Assembly: GCF_014201375.1 (NCBI RefSeq)
Contig: NZ_JACHDZ010000001.1
Coordinates: forward strand, 475,206-539,205
DNA: 64,000 nucleotides
From: Tunturiibacter empetritectus
GTDB taxonomy: Bacteria; Acidobacteriota; Terriglobia; Terriglobales; Acidobacteriaceae
Direction of reading: 5' to 3'
In this document: positions 36,083 through 46,838 of the stretch, in pieces
Layout: each line of letters opens with the position of its first letter
How positions within the stretch are numbered: the stretch's first letter is position 1
The notes under the pieces: model-generated
Databases searched by the model: none
Told to the model about the DNA's origin: nothing
What the model saw: the letters and a program-made list of their open reading frames with translations, nothing else
Position numbers and translations under genes: made by a program

Positions 36083-37528
36083 ATGTCAGCTGCGCTTTCG
36101 TATCCCGTTCCTGCCTTGAAGCCCAATACGCGAACGCGTGCCCAGATTCTGATTCTGGAGCCAGATCTCGCGGTTCTGGATTATCTTCGGTCTACCCTCG
36201 GTAGCCGGTACTCGCTCAGTCTCTTTTCTGACGAGCAGACCCTGCTTGAGCGTTTGGACAAGGCCGAGCAGCCGGATCTGCTTTTGCTTGCCCTGCACAC
36301 CAACCGCGACCCGCTGCCCCTCCTAACCCATATTCGTTGCACCAAGCCGAATCTCGCAGTGGTCGTCCTGTCATGCTCCGCCGAACTTCGCGATCTGGAG
36401 ATGGTCATTCGTCTGGGTGTCCGTGCCATTGTGATGAAGCCGTTTACCGGCAGCGATGTCGAGCAGGCCATCGAGGAGCACCTGGCCTCTGCCGAGAAGA
36501 AGATTCCCGTCGCCGACGCCCTGAAAGAGATCCCGCTCAACGAGACACACTCCTTTGTGCGCTCGAGCAAGAGAATGCGGGAACTGGAGGCACAGGCCGC
36601 CCTGGTAGCTCGCGCAGACATTCCACTCCTTATTCTGGGAGAGAGCGGGACCGGCAAAGAGATCCTCGCCCTCTACACCCACAAGATGTCGGCGCGTAGC
36701 CAGAACATCTTTCTCAAGGTCAACTGCGCCGCGGTCCCGGCTGATCTGCTGGAGAGCGAACTCTTTGGCTACGAGCAGGGAGCTTTTACCGGAGCGGTAA
36801 AGACCAAGCCCGGCAAGTTCGAAGTCTGCACCGGGGGAACGATCTTTCTCGACGAGATCGGCGAGATGCCCGCCATTCTCCAGGCCAAGCTGTTGCAGGT
36901 CCTGCAGGACGGTACCTTCTCCCGTCTGGGCAGCCGCTCGCCGATGAAGGTGGATGTACGCGTGATCGCCGCCACTAACATCAATATGAAGGAGGCGATG
37001 GCCAACAAGACCTTCCGCGAGGATCTGTACTATCGCCTCAACGGATTTACCCTCAGCATTCCGCCGTTGCGGGAGCGTCGCGAGGAAATTCCTGTACTGT
37101 CGGAGTACTTTATGCGCAAGGGGGCCAAGCGGTACGGCCGCGATCCGCTCCCTTTCTCGCAAAACCTGCTGAACGCTCTGTCCGGGCACTCCTGGCCCGG
37201 CAACCTGCGCGAGTTGGAAAATGTAGTTAACCGTTATCTGGTGCTTGGCGAAGAGAGATCCATCGTCGACGAGCTCTCCCCCTCCACCGTCTATCAGGGG
37301 GGAGCAGCTACAGTAGCAGCAGCCCAGGAGGCGCCAAGCGGCGCCGGGCTCAAGGCGATGGTCCGCAACCTTAAGGGAGACGCGGAGTCGACGGCAATTG
37401 CACAGGTACTGGAGGGAACTGGATGGAACAGGAAGGCCGCGGCAAACGATCTGCAAATCAGCTACAAGGCGCTCCTGTACAAGATCAAGCAGTACGACCT
37501 GTCTCCGCGGAACAACCACGCATCGTAG
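36083..37528 (+). CDS. Sigma-54-dependent response regulator (PrsR-like) with a degenerate receiver
   Basis: The start at 36083 (MSAALSYPVP, with GAGG upstream) gives 481 residues: a receiver-like N-terminal domain (residues ~20-135), an AAA+ domain with Walker A GESGTGKE, GAFTGA and Walker B IFLDEIGE, and a Fis-type DNA-binding end (TGWNRKAAANDLQISYKALL). The receiver has the conserved Lys (VMKPF, Lys119) and one acidic residue at the front (ILEPD), but the phospho-accepting Asp position reads LLLLALHT, with Ala70. It therefore looks unable to be phosphorylated by the usual route. It probably drives EPS and exosortase transcription. The overlapping downstream gene starts inside its last 106 bases. 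Confidence 0.9.
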   Translation: MSAALSYPVPALKPNTRTRAQILILEPDLAVLDYLRSTLGSRYSLSLFSDEQTLLERLDKAEQPDLLLLALHTNRDPLPLLTHIRCTKPNLAVVVLSCSAELRDLEMVIRLGVRAIVMKPFTGSDVEQAIEEHLASAEKKIPVADALKEIPLNETHSFVRSSKRMRELEAQAALVARADIPLLILGESGTGKEILALYTHKMSARSQNIFLKVNCAAVPADLLESELFGYEQGAFTGAVKTKPGKFEVCTGGTIFLDEIGEMPAILQAKLLQVLQDGTFSRLGSRSPMKVDVRVIAATNINMKEAMANKTFREDLYYRLNGFTLSIPPLRERREEIPVLSEYFMRKGAKRYGRDPLPFSQNLLNALSGHSWPGNLRELENVVNRYLVLGEERSIVDELSPSTVYQGGAATVAAAQEAPSGAGLKAMVRNLKGDAESTAIAQVLEGTGWNRKAAANDLQISYKALLYKIKQYDLSPRNNHAS

Positions 37529-38034
37529 GGTCCCAGGCCAGATCCAAGGTCGCCGAAAAAGAGCCATCCGACGCGTATCGAGTCGTCGTCCGCTACGAGA
37601 ACCATGCCGTTCGCGGTCTCGCGGAGGCCCAGGAGCTTGGTTCGATCGAACAGCTTCTGCGCAATGATCCCGTCTATCCTCTGGACTCGATCCGGCTGAA
37701 GCTCCTGGACTCGGACGTCGTGGAGGATGTCCCCACCAAGGATGCGAAGGCCGTCTTTTTCGTCAAGACCTTCGATGGCGATCTGCGTCACAGGGCTCTC
37801 CACTTTCACGAACATGCGCCCGTGGTACCGGGATTGTGGGTGCGCGTCTACTTCTACGACGGAGAGATGATCGAAGGCATCATCAGCAACACTCGGGACT
37901 TCGTGCTCGAGTCTGGTTTCTTCCTACGACCGACCGATCCGAATGGAAATAACGCGCTGGTCTATGTTCTTAAGGGTGGCCTCAAGGACTTCCACGTCCT
38001 CGGAATGCGAAACGTTCCGCGAGGCTCCAACTAG
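37423..38034 (+). CDS. Conserved acidobacterial protein of unknown function (DUF6982-like)
   Basis: A 203-codon frame. The only in-frame start codon before the conserved part is the ATG at 37423, preceded by GGAGGGAACTGG, a good ribosome-binding site. This makes a 106-bp out-of-frame overlap with the activator's helix-turn-helix. The first ~45 residues are a by-product of that overlap, and the conserved region begins near DAYRVVVRYENHAVRG. It includes KAVFFVKTFDGD, GLWVRVYFYDGEMIEGII and ESGFFLRPTDPNGNNALVYV. It has no signal peptide, no membrane segment and no known enzyme motif. The pattern resembles a small beta domain of acidobacterial proteins. Start uncertain; function unknown. Confidence 0.7.
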   Translation: MEQEGRGKRSANQLQGAPVQDQAVRPVSAEQPRIVGSQARSKVAEKEPSDAYRVVVRYENHAVRGLAEAQELGSIEQLLRNDPVYPLDSIRLKLLDSDVVEDVPTKDAKAVFFVKTFDGDLRHRALHFHEHAPVVPGLWVRVYFYDGEMIEGIISNTRDFVLESGFFLRPTDPNGNNALVYVLKGGLKDFHVLGMRNVPRGSN

Positions 38035-38057
38035 CTCGTAACTGGACCGACCTCCCG

Positions 38058-38429
38058 ATGACTCAGATCATCAGCTCGCAGAGCATCAGCCCACAGACGG
38101 CCGAGCACTATCAATGGGGTGGCCCTCAGGAAGACTCGTGCGACGGCTGGCATCTCGTCAGGACAACCGATCTCAGCATCATCGAAGAGCTCATGCCACC
38201 CGGCACGAGTGAGGTTCGACACCTCCACCTCCGTTCCCGCCAGTTCTTCTACGTTCTTGAAGGAGAGCTAACCGTTGAAGTGGAGCAGAACAGCTTCGTC
38301 CTTCGAGCCGGCGCAGGTATCGAGGTCTCTCCCGGCCAGCAGCATCAGGTCTTTAATCGCAGTTCGAACCCCACCCGCATACTCGTAACGAGCCAGCCTC
38401 CGAGCCACGGCGACAGGATCAATCTATAG
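38058..38429 (+). CDS. Small single-domain cupin
   Basis: A 123-residue cupin_2 protein. Cupin motif 1 is RHLHLRSRQFFYVLEGELTVEV, with two His and a Glu as metal ligands. Motif 2 is EVSPGQQHQVFNRS with one His. The barrel is therefore intact and likely binds a divalent metal or a sugar-like ligand, but the reaction cannot be predicted. The gene is 23 bp after the unknown-function gene and ends before the terminator shared with ilvE. A cytoplasmic location is expected. Confidence 0.85.
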   Translation: MTQIISSQSISPQTAEHYQWGGPQEDSCDGWHLVRTTDLSIIEELMPPGTSEVRHLHLRSRQFFYVLEGELTVEVEQNSFVLRAGAGIEVSPGQQHQVFNRSSNPTRILVTSQPPSHGDRINL

Positions 38430-38540
38430 TCGGAGGGTGCGACACCTTCCTTGAGATCGCTACCGGAATTTTCTTCGCAAGATTCCCAAAAAGGAGATGG
38501 TCATCACTCCTGAATAAACTCAGGCGAACATTCTCATACA

Positions 38541-38580
38541 CAAAAAGAGGCAGCCGCTATGGCTGCCTCTTCTCTATTTG
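38541..38580. terminator. Bidirectional rho-independent terminator
   Basis: A 10-bp stem AGAGGCAGCC / GGCTGCCTCT with a 5-nt loop lies between the cupin gene and ilvE. The minus strand has TTTTTGTG after the stem, and the plus strand has TTCTCTATTT, so it can end both converging transcripts. Confidence 0.9.
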
Positions 38581-38596
38581 TGCCCTTATCAGTTGC

Positions 38597-39538
38597 TTAT
38601 ACGCCGACCGGTTCGCCGACCTTCACATTGACCGGCGTCAGCCAGTTGTGACGGTCGGGCAGAGTGCCGTGGACGATGCCGAAGAACTCATCGTGCAGCG
38701 CCTTGGTGATCGGGCCCATCGTGCCGTCGCCCACCATAATCCGATCGACCGAGCGGAGATGAGTCACCTCGGCGGCTGTTCCAGTAAAGAAGGCCTCATC
38801 GCAGATATAGAGCATCTCGCGGGGAAGCGCCTGCTCGACCACTTCGATGCCGAGCTGCTTGGCCAGGGTGAGAACGGAGCTTCGGGTAATGCCGTTCAGC
38901 ACCGAGTTCGCCAGCGGAGTGGTGTAGAGCACGCCGCCGCGCACCAGGAACAGGTTCTCGCCCGATCCTTCGGAGAGGTAGCCATTGGTATCGAGGCCAA
39001 TGCCCTCGGAGTAGCCGTTGATCTCGGCCTCCATACGGATCAGCTGCGAGTTCATGTAGTTCGCGCCGGCCTTGGCGAGTGTCGGCATCGTATTCGGAGC
39101 AAGGCGGCTCCAGCTCGACACACAGACATCAGCTCCAGAGGTGCCAGGAACATACTTGCCCCAGGGGTAGTTCGCGATGTAGACCTCAACCGGCGACTTC
39201 AGCGGGTTGACGCCAAGCTCACCATACCCGCGAAAGGCGATCGGGCGGATGTAGCACGGAGCAACGCCGTTAGCTTCGACCACATCGATCACTGCGGCCG
39301 AGAGCTGTTCCACGGTGTAGGGAAGCGGCATCCGGTAGATCTTGGCCGAATCGACCAGCCGAGCCATGTGCTCCGGCAGGCGGAAGATGCTGGCGGCGTT
39401 CGGCTGGGCGTAGCACCGAATGCCCTCAAAGACGGACGAGCCGTAGTGGACGACGTGGGACATAACGTGAATCTGGGCTTTGTCCCAGGGAATCAGGCTC
39501 CCGTTGTGCCAGATGTTCGTGGTGGTCTGTATGGGCAT
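38597..39538 (-). CDS. ilvE: Branched-chain amino acid aminotransferase
   Basis: A 313-residue class IV aminotransferase starting at MPIQTTTNIWHNG. It transfers the amino group between glutamate and the 2-oxo acids of Leu, Ile and Val, using pyridoxal phosphate. Family features are HYGSSVFEGIRCYA, RPIAFRGYGELGVNP and PTLAKAGANYMNSQL, whose Lys is the expected PLP-binding residue. GYLSEGSGENLFLVRGG and TPLANSVLNGITRSSVLTLA complete the fold, and ICDEAFFTGTAAEV is the late active-site loop. Cytoplasmic. The open frame reads further upstream into the opposite-strand marC gene but has no meaning there. Confidence 0.94.
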   Translation of the reverse strand: MPIQTTTNIWHNGSLIPWDKAQIHVMSHVVHYGSSVFEGIRCYAQPNAASIFRLPEHMARLVDSAKIYRMPLPYTVEQLSAAVIDVVEANGVAPCYIRPIAFRGYGELGVNPLKSPVEVYIANYPWGKYVPGTSGADVCVSSWSRLAPNTMPTLAKAGANYMNSQLIRMEAEINGYSEGIGLDTNGYLSEGSGENLFLVRGGVLYTTPLANSVLNGITRSSVLTLAKQLGIEVVEQALPREMLYICDEAFFTGTAAEVTHLRSVDRIMVGDGTMGPITKALHDEFFGIVHGTLPDRHNWLTPVNVKVGEPVGV

Positions 39539-39599
39539 TCGTTCGCTCCTAAGCGCTGAAGCACCATTATAACGGCTGCCCGGCATGGGAGAATAGAGA

Positions 39600-40280
39600 G
39601 TGATGTTCAATCCCCATGCCGTCAGTCTCGCGGGGCTGGAGCACTCGGCGTACGTGCAGTTTTCTGTTCTCGCGCTCAGCTCCATCTTCTTTCTCGTCGA
39701 CCCGTTTGCCGCTCTGCCCACCTTTCTCGCAGTGACGGCGGGTGCGGATGCGCCGCGTCGACGAAAGATGGCCTGGAAGGCGTCTGTCACGGCGCTGGTC
39801 GTGCTCAGCGCGTTCGCCGTGGCGGGACAGTACATCTTCAAGATGTTCGGCATCACGCTTCCGGCCTTCGAGATCGCCGGTGGCATCATCCTCCTGCTCA
39901 TCGGCCTCGACATGCTCGAAGCCAAGCGCTCACCCACGCAGGAGTCAACAGAGGAGACCACCGAAGCCGCGCAGAAAGAGGACGCCGGCATCGTCCCGCT
40001 CGGCATTCCGATGCTCGCTGGCCCAGGCTCCATCACCAGCGTAATGGTATTGGTTGGCCAGGCCCAGACGCGCTGGCAGATGGTAGCGATTTTAGTATCC
40101 ATCTTCATTACGGCGATGATCTGTTACCTCGTCCTCGGGAATTCGGATCGCGTCGCTCGCGCTATGGGAGAGACCGGCGTCCGAATCCTGGTCCGCATCA
40201 TGGGCCTGCTGTTGGTTGCCCTCGCAGTGCAATACTTTGTGAACGGCATGGTCGATCTCGGTGTGATCAACAAGCCATAA
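39600..40280 (+). CDS. MarC family membrane protein
   Basis: A 226-residue inner-membrane protein with about six helices. The start is either the GTG at 39600 or the ATG at 39603. MarC signatures are present: FFLVDPFAALPTFLAVTAG, LLLIGLDMLEA, the polar linker with many Glu and Thr, and LGIPMLAGPGSITSVMVL. The biochemical role of MarC proteins is not settled; the name reflects an old link to the multiple-antibiotic-resistance locus that has been questioned. It lies head-to-head with ilvE, 61 bp apart. No operon partner is seen. Confidence 0.88.
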   Translation: MMFNPHAVSLAGLEHSAYVQFSVLALSSIFFLVDPFAALPTFLAVTAGADAPRRRKMAWKASVTALVVLSAFAVAGQYIFKMFGITLPAFEIAGGIILLLIGLDMLEAKRSPTQESTEETTEAAQKEDAGIVPLGIPMLAGPGSITSVMVLVGQAQTRWQMVAILVSIFITAMICYLVLGNSDRVARAMGETGVRILVRIMGLLLVALAVQYFVNGMVDLGVINKP

Positions 40281-40413
40281 GCAGTATTTGAAGCTGCGAA
40301 GGAAGCGCCTTTTGCGCGCATGGATAACCGGCCTGGCGTAACCTTTCGGCAACTTTGAAGTCTTACGGGGCATCACATCTCCGTCCTCGATCTCTTCGTG
40401 AAGCGAGAAGAAT

Positions 40414-41814
40414 ATGTCCCAGACCGCTGATACAACCGCCGCCGCTACATCGCTCCTCGCGCGATACAAAGCCGTTCGCCAGGCGACCAGACACCTTTGT
40501 AGCCCCTTATCTCCAGAAGACATGATGGTCCAGTCCTCTTCTGAAGCCAGTCCGGTCAAGTGGCATCTCGCCCACACCAGCTGGTTCTTCGAGACGTTTA
40601 TCCTCCGCGAGTTCGCCGCCGGATACCAGCCCTTCCATCCCGACTTTCACTGGCTCTTCAACAGCTACTACAACTCGCTCGGAGAGATGCCGGAGAAGAA
40701 ACTCCGCGCCTCCTTCTCCCGCCCTCCCCTCGACTCGATCCTCGCCTACCGCACCCACATAGACGCTGCCATGACGGCCCTGATGCAGCATCCGCTTGAA
40801 GACGAGGCAGCCCGCCGCATCGCCCTCGGCCTTGAGCACGAGCAGCAGCACCAGGAGCTCATCGCCACCGACATCAAGCACGCTCTCTTCACCAACCCGC
40901 TGCATCCCCCCTACCTCGAGTCACCCGCGAAGCAGAAGCTCGACACCATCGCGCCACCGCTCGACTGGATCGACTTCGCCGGAGGCATCACAGAAATCGG
41001 CTTCAAACTCGATCCCACCGACCCCATCCAATCCGTCTCCGCATTCGCCTTCGACAACGAGACTCCGAGCCACCCCGTCTATCTCGCGCCGTATCGCCTC
41101 GCCACGCGTCTGGTCACCTGCGCCGAGTACCTCGCCTTCATCGACCAGAACGGCTACAACCGCCCCGAACTCTGGCTCTCCGAGGGCTGGACCACCAACC
41201 GCGCCGAAAGCTGGCAGGCCCCGCTCTATTGGCGTCGCGACGAAGAGACCAACTCCGGCTGGTCCATCTACACTATGCAAGGCTTCCGCTCGCTCGACGA
41301 CCTCAGCGAAACCCCCGTCTGCCATATCAGCTTCTTTGAGGCCGACGCCTTCGCCCGCTGGGCCGGGCATCGTCTCCCCACCGAGTTCGAGTGGGAGCAC
41401 GCCGCCAGCCAGCTCGGCCTTCTCCGCAAAGAACTCGGCTCGCAGCCCGCCCTCCTCACCTATCAGCCGAACCCTGCGCAGAAGCTCACCGCAATCCCCG
41501 CCGTCCAGGCCAATCTGATTGAAACCGGAAACCTTCACCCGACCCCCGCTTCGGCGCTCTCCGGCCTACAGCAGATCTTCGGCGATGTCTGGGAGTGGAC
41601 CGCCAGCGGCTACACCGGCTATCCCGGCTACAAACCCCTTCCCGGCGCGCTCGGCGAGTATAACGGCAAGTTCATGTCCTCGCAGGTCATTCTTCGCGGA
41701 GGCTCCTGCGTCACGCCGGCCACCCACATCCGCGCCACCTACCGAAACTTCTTCTCACCCGCCACGCGCTGGCAGTTCTCTGGCCTCCGCCTCGCACAGG
41801 ACGCCCCCAAATAA
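40414..41814 (+). CDS. egtB: Ergothioneine biosynthesis sulfoxide synthase EgtB
   Basis: A 466-residue two-domain enzyme. The N-terminal DinB-like part carries the iron-binding histidines: His51 in KWHLAHTSWFFET and His142/His146 in LEHEQQHQEL. The C-terminal FGE-sulfatase-like part has CHISFFEADAFARWAGHRLPTEFEWEHA and FGDVWEWTASGYTGYPGYKP. EgtB joins a sulfur donor to hercynine as the key step toward ergothioneine. The spacing of the metal ligands matches the family. No egtD, egtC or egtE was seen in the window, so these partners must lie elsewhere or be missing. Cytoplasmic. Confidence 0.93.
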   Translation: MSQTADTTAAATSLLARYKAVRQATRHLCSPLSPEDMMVQSSSEASPVKWHLAHTSWFFETFILREFAAGYQPFHPDFHWLFNSYYNSLGEMPEKKLRASFSRPPLDSILAYRTHIDAAMTALMQHPLEDEAARRIALGLEHEQQHQELIATDIKHALFTNPLHPPYLESPAKQKLDTIAPPLDWIDFAGGITEIGFKLDPTDPIQSVSAFAFDNETPSHPVYLAPYRLATRLVTCAEYLAFIDQNGYNRPELWLSEGWTTNRAESWQAPLYWRRDEETNSGWSIYTMQGFRSLDDLSETPVCHISFFEADAFARWAGHRLPTEFEWEHAASQLGLLRKELGSQPALLTYQPNPAQKLTAIPAVQANLIETGNLHPTPASALSGLQQIFGDVWEWTASGYTGYPGYKPLPGALGEYNGKFMSSQVILRGGSCVTPATHIRATYRNFFSPATRWQFSGLRLAQDAPK

Positions 41815-41835
41815 CTTCAACACCCGCGCGACTAC

Positions 41836-43464
<1,629 letters not shown>

Positions 43465-43472
43465 CTAGGATC

Positions 43473-43664
43473 ATGTCAGCAATGCAGGACTCCATCAAAC
43501 CCGCCGTCATTCCACCGCCTGTTCCACCCGCTGATGACGAGCCTCAGGAACTCCTGCCCGAAGACTTCTACTACCAAGGTCCATACCTCGTGTTCACCGC
43601 TGCCTATCATCTCAAGCGCGGCTACTGTTGTAACTCAGACTGTCGTCACTGCCCCTATAAATAG
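43473..43664 (+). CDS. Small Cys-rich protein (DUF5522-type)
   Basis: A 63-residue protein. The C-terminal half carries YYQGPYLVFTAAYHLKRGYCC and then CRHCPYK, the typical pattern of a small conserved Cys-rich family. The N-terminal half is Pro- and acidic-rich. Four Cys in this arrangement suggest a metal-binding motif, but the function of the family is not known to me. It is divergent from the GH1 gene, and its stop is only 5 bp from the stop of the convergent TPR gene. A short real gene easily missed because of its size. Confidence 0.75.
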   Translation: MSAMQDSIKPAVIPPPVPPADDEPQELLPEDFYYQGPYLVFTAAYHLKRGYCCNSDCRHCPYK

Positions 43665-43669
43665 TGCAA

Positions 43670-44581
43670 CTAGTTGGGAACCTGCGGCAACAGTGGCGGT
43701 ACGCCTCCGCTCCGCGCATCCGCGACCGAGGTCTTTGCGTTCCGCAGAGCAGTCGCATTCCGCACCAGGCTTATCACGCGCGGATCTTTGCGATACTTCG
43801 CCAGCACCTCGTCCGAACCCATCGATCCCAACACATCGTATCCACCTTCGCTGGCCAGCGTAAGGTAGCGAAGCATATTCTCTTCATCGCCGCGATGAGC
43901 GTAGAGCCGCGCTATCTCGAAGCAGTAATGCGCATGATCCGCCGGCGAGAGCATATGAGCCTCAACCCCGCTCGCTCCGTGATGCTGCATCATGTCCGGA
44001 TCCAGCGTCAGCGCGATATCGAACTGCTGCCGCGCCTTCTCGAAGTTCTTCTCTTCAAAGAGCGCGGTTCCGAGGTTGGAATGATAGATCGCGGACTTCT
44101 TGTCCAGCTTGATGGCTTTACTGTAGTCGGAGATAGCGCTTCCGTAGCGCCCCTCCACATATTCGGCCGCCCCAAGGTTGTTCCATCCCTGTGCGTTCTT
44201 CTTCTGCAGATGAACCACCCGCAGGAAATAAGTTCGCGCAACCTCTACGTGTCGCAGATCAAGCTCCGTCACGCCCATTCGAATCAGGAGCTCCTGCTCC
44301 GGTCCACCGCGCTGCAGGGCATACCGGTAGTAGACCAGGGCATCTTCCGGAAAGCGTCGGGCACGCAGAACGTCCCCTGCGATCTCAAGTTTCTGTGGGC
44401 TTGCAGTCGCCGGATCAGGAAGATGAGGCTCGATGGCGAACCAGTCAGCGCTTTGGTGTCGTAGATCGCGCTCAGCGTCGGGGGTGGCGGGTTGCGAAAG
44501 CCTCTGCGCCGTAAGGGGAGGGTTGGAAAGCGCAAAAGCGAAGACAGGGAGAAGAAGAGTCAAGCCAAGTTGCGGTCTCAT
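43670..44581 (-). CDS. Secreted TPR-repeat protein
   Basis: A 303-residue protein with GAGG before the ATG. A signal peptide (LGLTLLLPVFAFALSNPPLTA) is followed by at least three recognisable tetratricopeptide repeats (residues ~115-185, for example AQGWNNLGAAEYVEGRYGSAISDYSKAIKL). A helical segment then carries HAHYCFEIARLYAHRGDEENMLRYLTLAS, which also resembles a TPR. It is expected in the periplasm or attached to the outer membrane. It follows the VWFA-related gene with a 65-bp gap on the same strand and may be co-transcribed with it. Function unknown; TPRs serve protein contact. Confidence 0.85.
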   Translation of the reverse strand: MRPQLGLTLLLPVFAFALSNPPLTAQRLSQPATPDAERDLRHQSADWFAIEPHLPDPATASPQKLEIAGDVLRARRFPEDALVYYRYALQRGGPEQELLIRMGVTELDLRHVEVARTYFLRVVHLQKKNAQGWNNLGAAEYVEGRYGSAISDYSKAIKLDKKSAIYHSNLGTALFEEKNFEKARQQFDIALTLDPDMMQHHGASGVEAHMLSPADHAHYCFEIARLYAHRGDEENMLRYLTLASEGGYDVLGSMGSDEVLAKYRKDPRVISLVRNATALRNAKTSVADARSGGVPPLLPQVPN

Positions 44582-44646
44582 AAGAGGACCTCACTAGTTC
44601 GCCAACATCATCGGCCTCGTATTTAACACTGTCAATAGCCACTTCT

Positions 44647-46824
44647 CTACCGTTGGATAGGACCACCCGGGGAGACCGGCGCAGCAGCGGCGGCTCCAGG
44701 AGATGCTACAACCGGCGCCGTTCCCGGCTCCACCCTCATCGCCATCCGCGGAAAGCTGAAGCTTCCACCGGCATCATCGATCACGTTCACCTGGCAGACA
44801 TAGGTTCCGGGTTTCAGTGGAGTCAACGGAACATCGAACTGGAACGCCACGGCTCCTCGCTCGGGGATGTTGACAGCTTTGGCTTCAACCAGTGGCGTTT
44901 CATACACTTTCACGCCGCCAATCAAAAATTCAATGCTCGTCAGAACCCTTACCGGCCCGCCCCCGCGTCGCGTCAAACCCGGAGAACTCGCCGGCTCAGG
45001 CGCACCCTTCTCCTTCGCCGGGTCGTACACCTCGTACAGAAAGTAGAGATGCTGGTCCTGCCGAAACACATGCGGAACGTTCGGAATCCACTCCACCCCG
45101 TCCCGCACCAAGGGACTCGCGACCTTTTTGGCAATATTCGGCACCCGCTGGCTCGACAGCACAATCGAACTCAACTTCAGCGGAACTTTCTTCATATCCG
45201 GCACCTGCAGGTCCGTCTCAAAGCTGCCCATCGCGCCCGTCTGGTTCTCCCGCACCACAAACTTCAGGTGGTATCTTCCCGGAGCCAGCGTAAAGCCGGT
45301 CGAATATTGGATCTTCTTCTGCTGAACCTGCTGCGCCGCATCCAGCGCCAGCTTCACCGTATCGCGAACGTTCCCCACAACGATGCCCTCGGCGTTCTTC
45401 ACCTGTCCGATCACATCGATATTGGCTTTATCCTGGTCGCCGTTCTTCACGATATGAATCTGCGACCCCGGAATGATCAGCGAGACCGGAACAAAAAACT
45501 TGTTCTCTGCCATCCTGAAGTACAACGCCTGCAGATACAGCGCAACATCGGTCGCCGGAAGATCACTCCGCAGTTCCTCCATCAAAGCCTGCTCCCGGTC
45601 CTCGGTCTTCTGGTGCTGAAAGTCGGCAGGCGCATAGTAGCCCGGCCGGTAGTCGAGCTTCACATCGCTGCGATTCAGCTTCACCGTCAGGTGCCGGAAG
45701 CTTCCATCCCGCGCCGTATTGGTCGAGCGGAATCCGACAATGTAGTAGGCCTCCGTGTCATGCTGCACTTGCTGAAAAGCTGGCGCAAAATCATTCGAAT
45801 CGAAGAACGCCTTTCCCCCCGTATCGGAGGAGAGCGTCGCCAGCGTCTCCTGCGAACCGAAGTTCGCATCCAGCTGGCTCTGCACAGCGCCGCCGCTGTA
45901 AGCCGCAGTCCCGCGCAGGCTCCCGCTCGACGCATTTCCCACCGGCGGCAGAGCCTCCAGCCCCCGCGAGTCTACACTGTAGATCGCCATGTTAGCCTTC
46001 ACGGCTTCATTGGTAGCCGCCCGCATACTCGCCTGATTTTCGATCCCCTGTCGCGTCAGCCCACCGCTGAAGTACAACAGACTCTTCCGCTGATCGACCC
46101 TCTCGAGACTCTTCGCAATCGTCCGTATCGCATACAGCTCACGATCCGTATTCAGCGCGTTGTACTCGCTATCGTCCGAGGTAAAGCTCGAAGCATCATC
46201 CGCCGTACCACCCGAGTTGCCTCCCTCGTTCCCATTCGCGAAACCCGTCCCCTGGGTCCCGTTGTACTTGCCCAACCCCCTCAGCAGAGCAGCCTTGTCC
46301 GACGTAAAATCCTGATCCATGCTCAGTCCGGTCGCCATGCTCACCAGCGCCACCAGGTCCGCCGGCTGCATCTTCTTCTTCACATAGTCCTGCGCCGACT
46401 CCACTGCCCGGTCGATGTCCTCCGGCTGCATACTGCTCAAATCGAAGAACATCACAATCAGCCGATGATCCCGCAGCGAAGCAGGATTGGCCGCAAACTC
46501 TCCATTCACCAGGTCCGCAATCGTAGCCTTCCCAATGACGGTTGACTTCTCCCGCAGCACCGCAGCTTCATCCACATTCTGATAGTCGAAGCTCGCAATC
46601 TTCTGCGGCTTCCCATTCTCCAGAATCGTAAAGTCGCTCGCCTTCAGCCCCTTCACCACCTCACCCGTCTTCTTGTCACGCACCACCACGTTGGTCAGCA
46701 CAATATCGCTCTGCACCTTCAGCGTGAATCCACCCGACTGGCCCGGCTGCTGCGCCCACCCACGCGCCACGGGCATCCCAACCATCGCACATGTCAGCAT
46801 CGCGGTCACTATTCGCAAACTCAT
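44647..46824 (-). CDS. VWFA-related acidobacterial domain protein
   Basis: The start at 46824 (MSLRIVTAMLTCAMVG) has TGAGGAG upstream and gives 725 residues. A signal peptide is followed by the VWFA-related domain characteristic of acidobacteria: NVVVRDKKTGEVVKGLKASDFTILENGKPQKI, then RLIVMFFDLSSMQPEDI, whose DLSSM lies where a metal-site DxSxS would be. The motif LLYFSGGLTRQG and a von Willebrand-like beta-alpha pattern follow. The C-terminal half is beta-rich. Its start region shares the 15-mer GCGATGAGTTTGCGA with the next gene's start. Probably an envelope or secreted protein binding other proteins; role unknown. Confidence 0.88.
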   Translation of the reverse strand: MSLRIVTAMLTCAMVGMPVARGWAQQPGQSGGFTLKVQSDIVLTNVVVRDKKTGEVVKGLKASDFTILENGKPQKIASFDYQNVDEAAVLREKSTVIGKATIADLVNGEFAANPASLRDHRLIVMFFDLSSMQPEDIDRAVESAQDYVKKKMQPADLVALVSMATGLSMDQDFTSDKAALLRGLGKYNGTQGTGFANGNEGGNSGGTADDASSFTSDDSEYNALNTDRELYAIRTIAKSLERVDQRKSLLYFSGGLTRQGIENQASMRAATNEAVKANMAIYSVDSRGLEALPPVGNASSGSLRGTAAYSGGAVQSQLDANFGSQETLATLSSDTGGKAFFDSNDFAPAFQQVQHDTEAYYIVGFRSTNTARDGSFRHLTVKLNRSDVKLDYRPGYYAPADFQHQKTEDREQALMEELRSDLPATDVALYLQALYFRMAENKFFVPVSLIIPGSQIHIVKNGDQDKANIDVIGQVKNAEGIVVGNVRDTVKLALDAAQQVQQKKIQYSTGFTLAPGRYHLKFVVRENQTGAMGSFETDLQVPDMKKVPLKLSSIVLSSQRVPNIAKKVASPLVRDGVEWIPNVPHVFRQDQHLYFLYEVYDPAKEKGAPEPASSPGLTRRGGGPVRVLTSIEFLIGGVKVYETPLVEAKAVNIPERGAVAFQFDVPLTPLKPGTYVCQVNVIDDAGGSFSFPRMAMRVEPGTAPVVASPGAAAAAPVSPGGPIQR

Positions 46825-46838
46825 CGCGCTCCTCAAAA

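Noticed and set aside
44653..46545. A 630-codon rightward frame, very rich in Arg, His and Gln
   Set aside because: It is antisense to the VWFA-related gene, a recognised family. High-GC coding DNA often leaves the opposite strand open.
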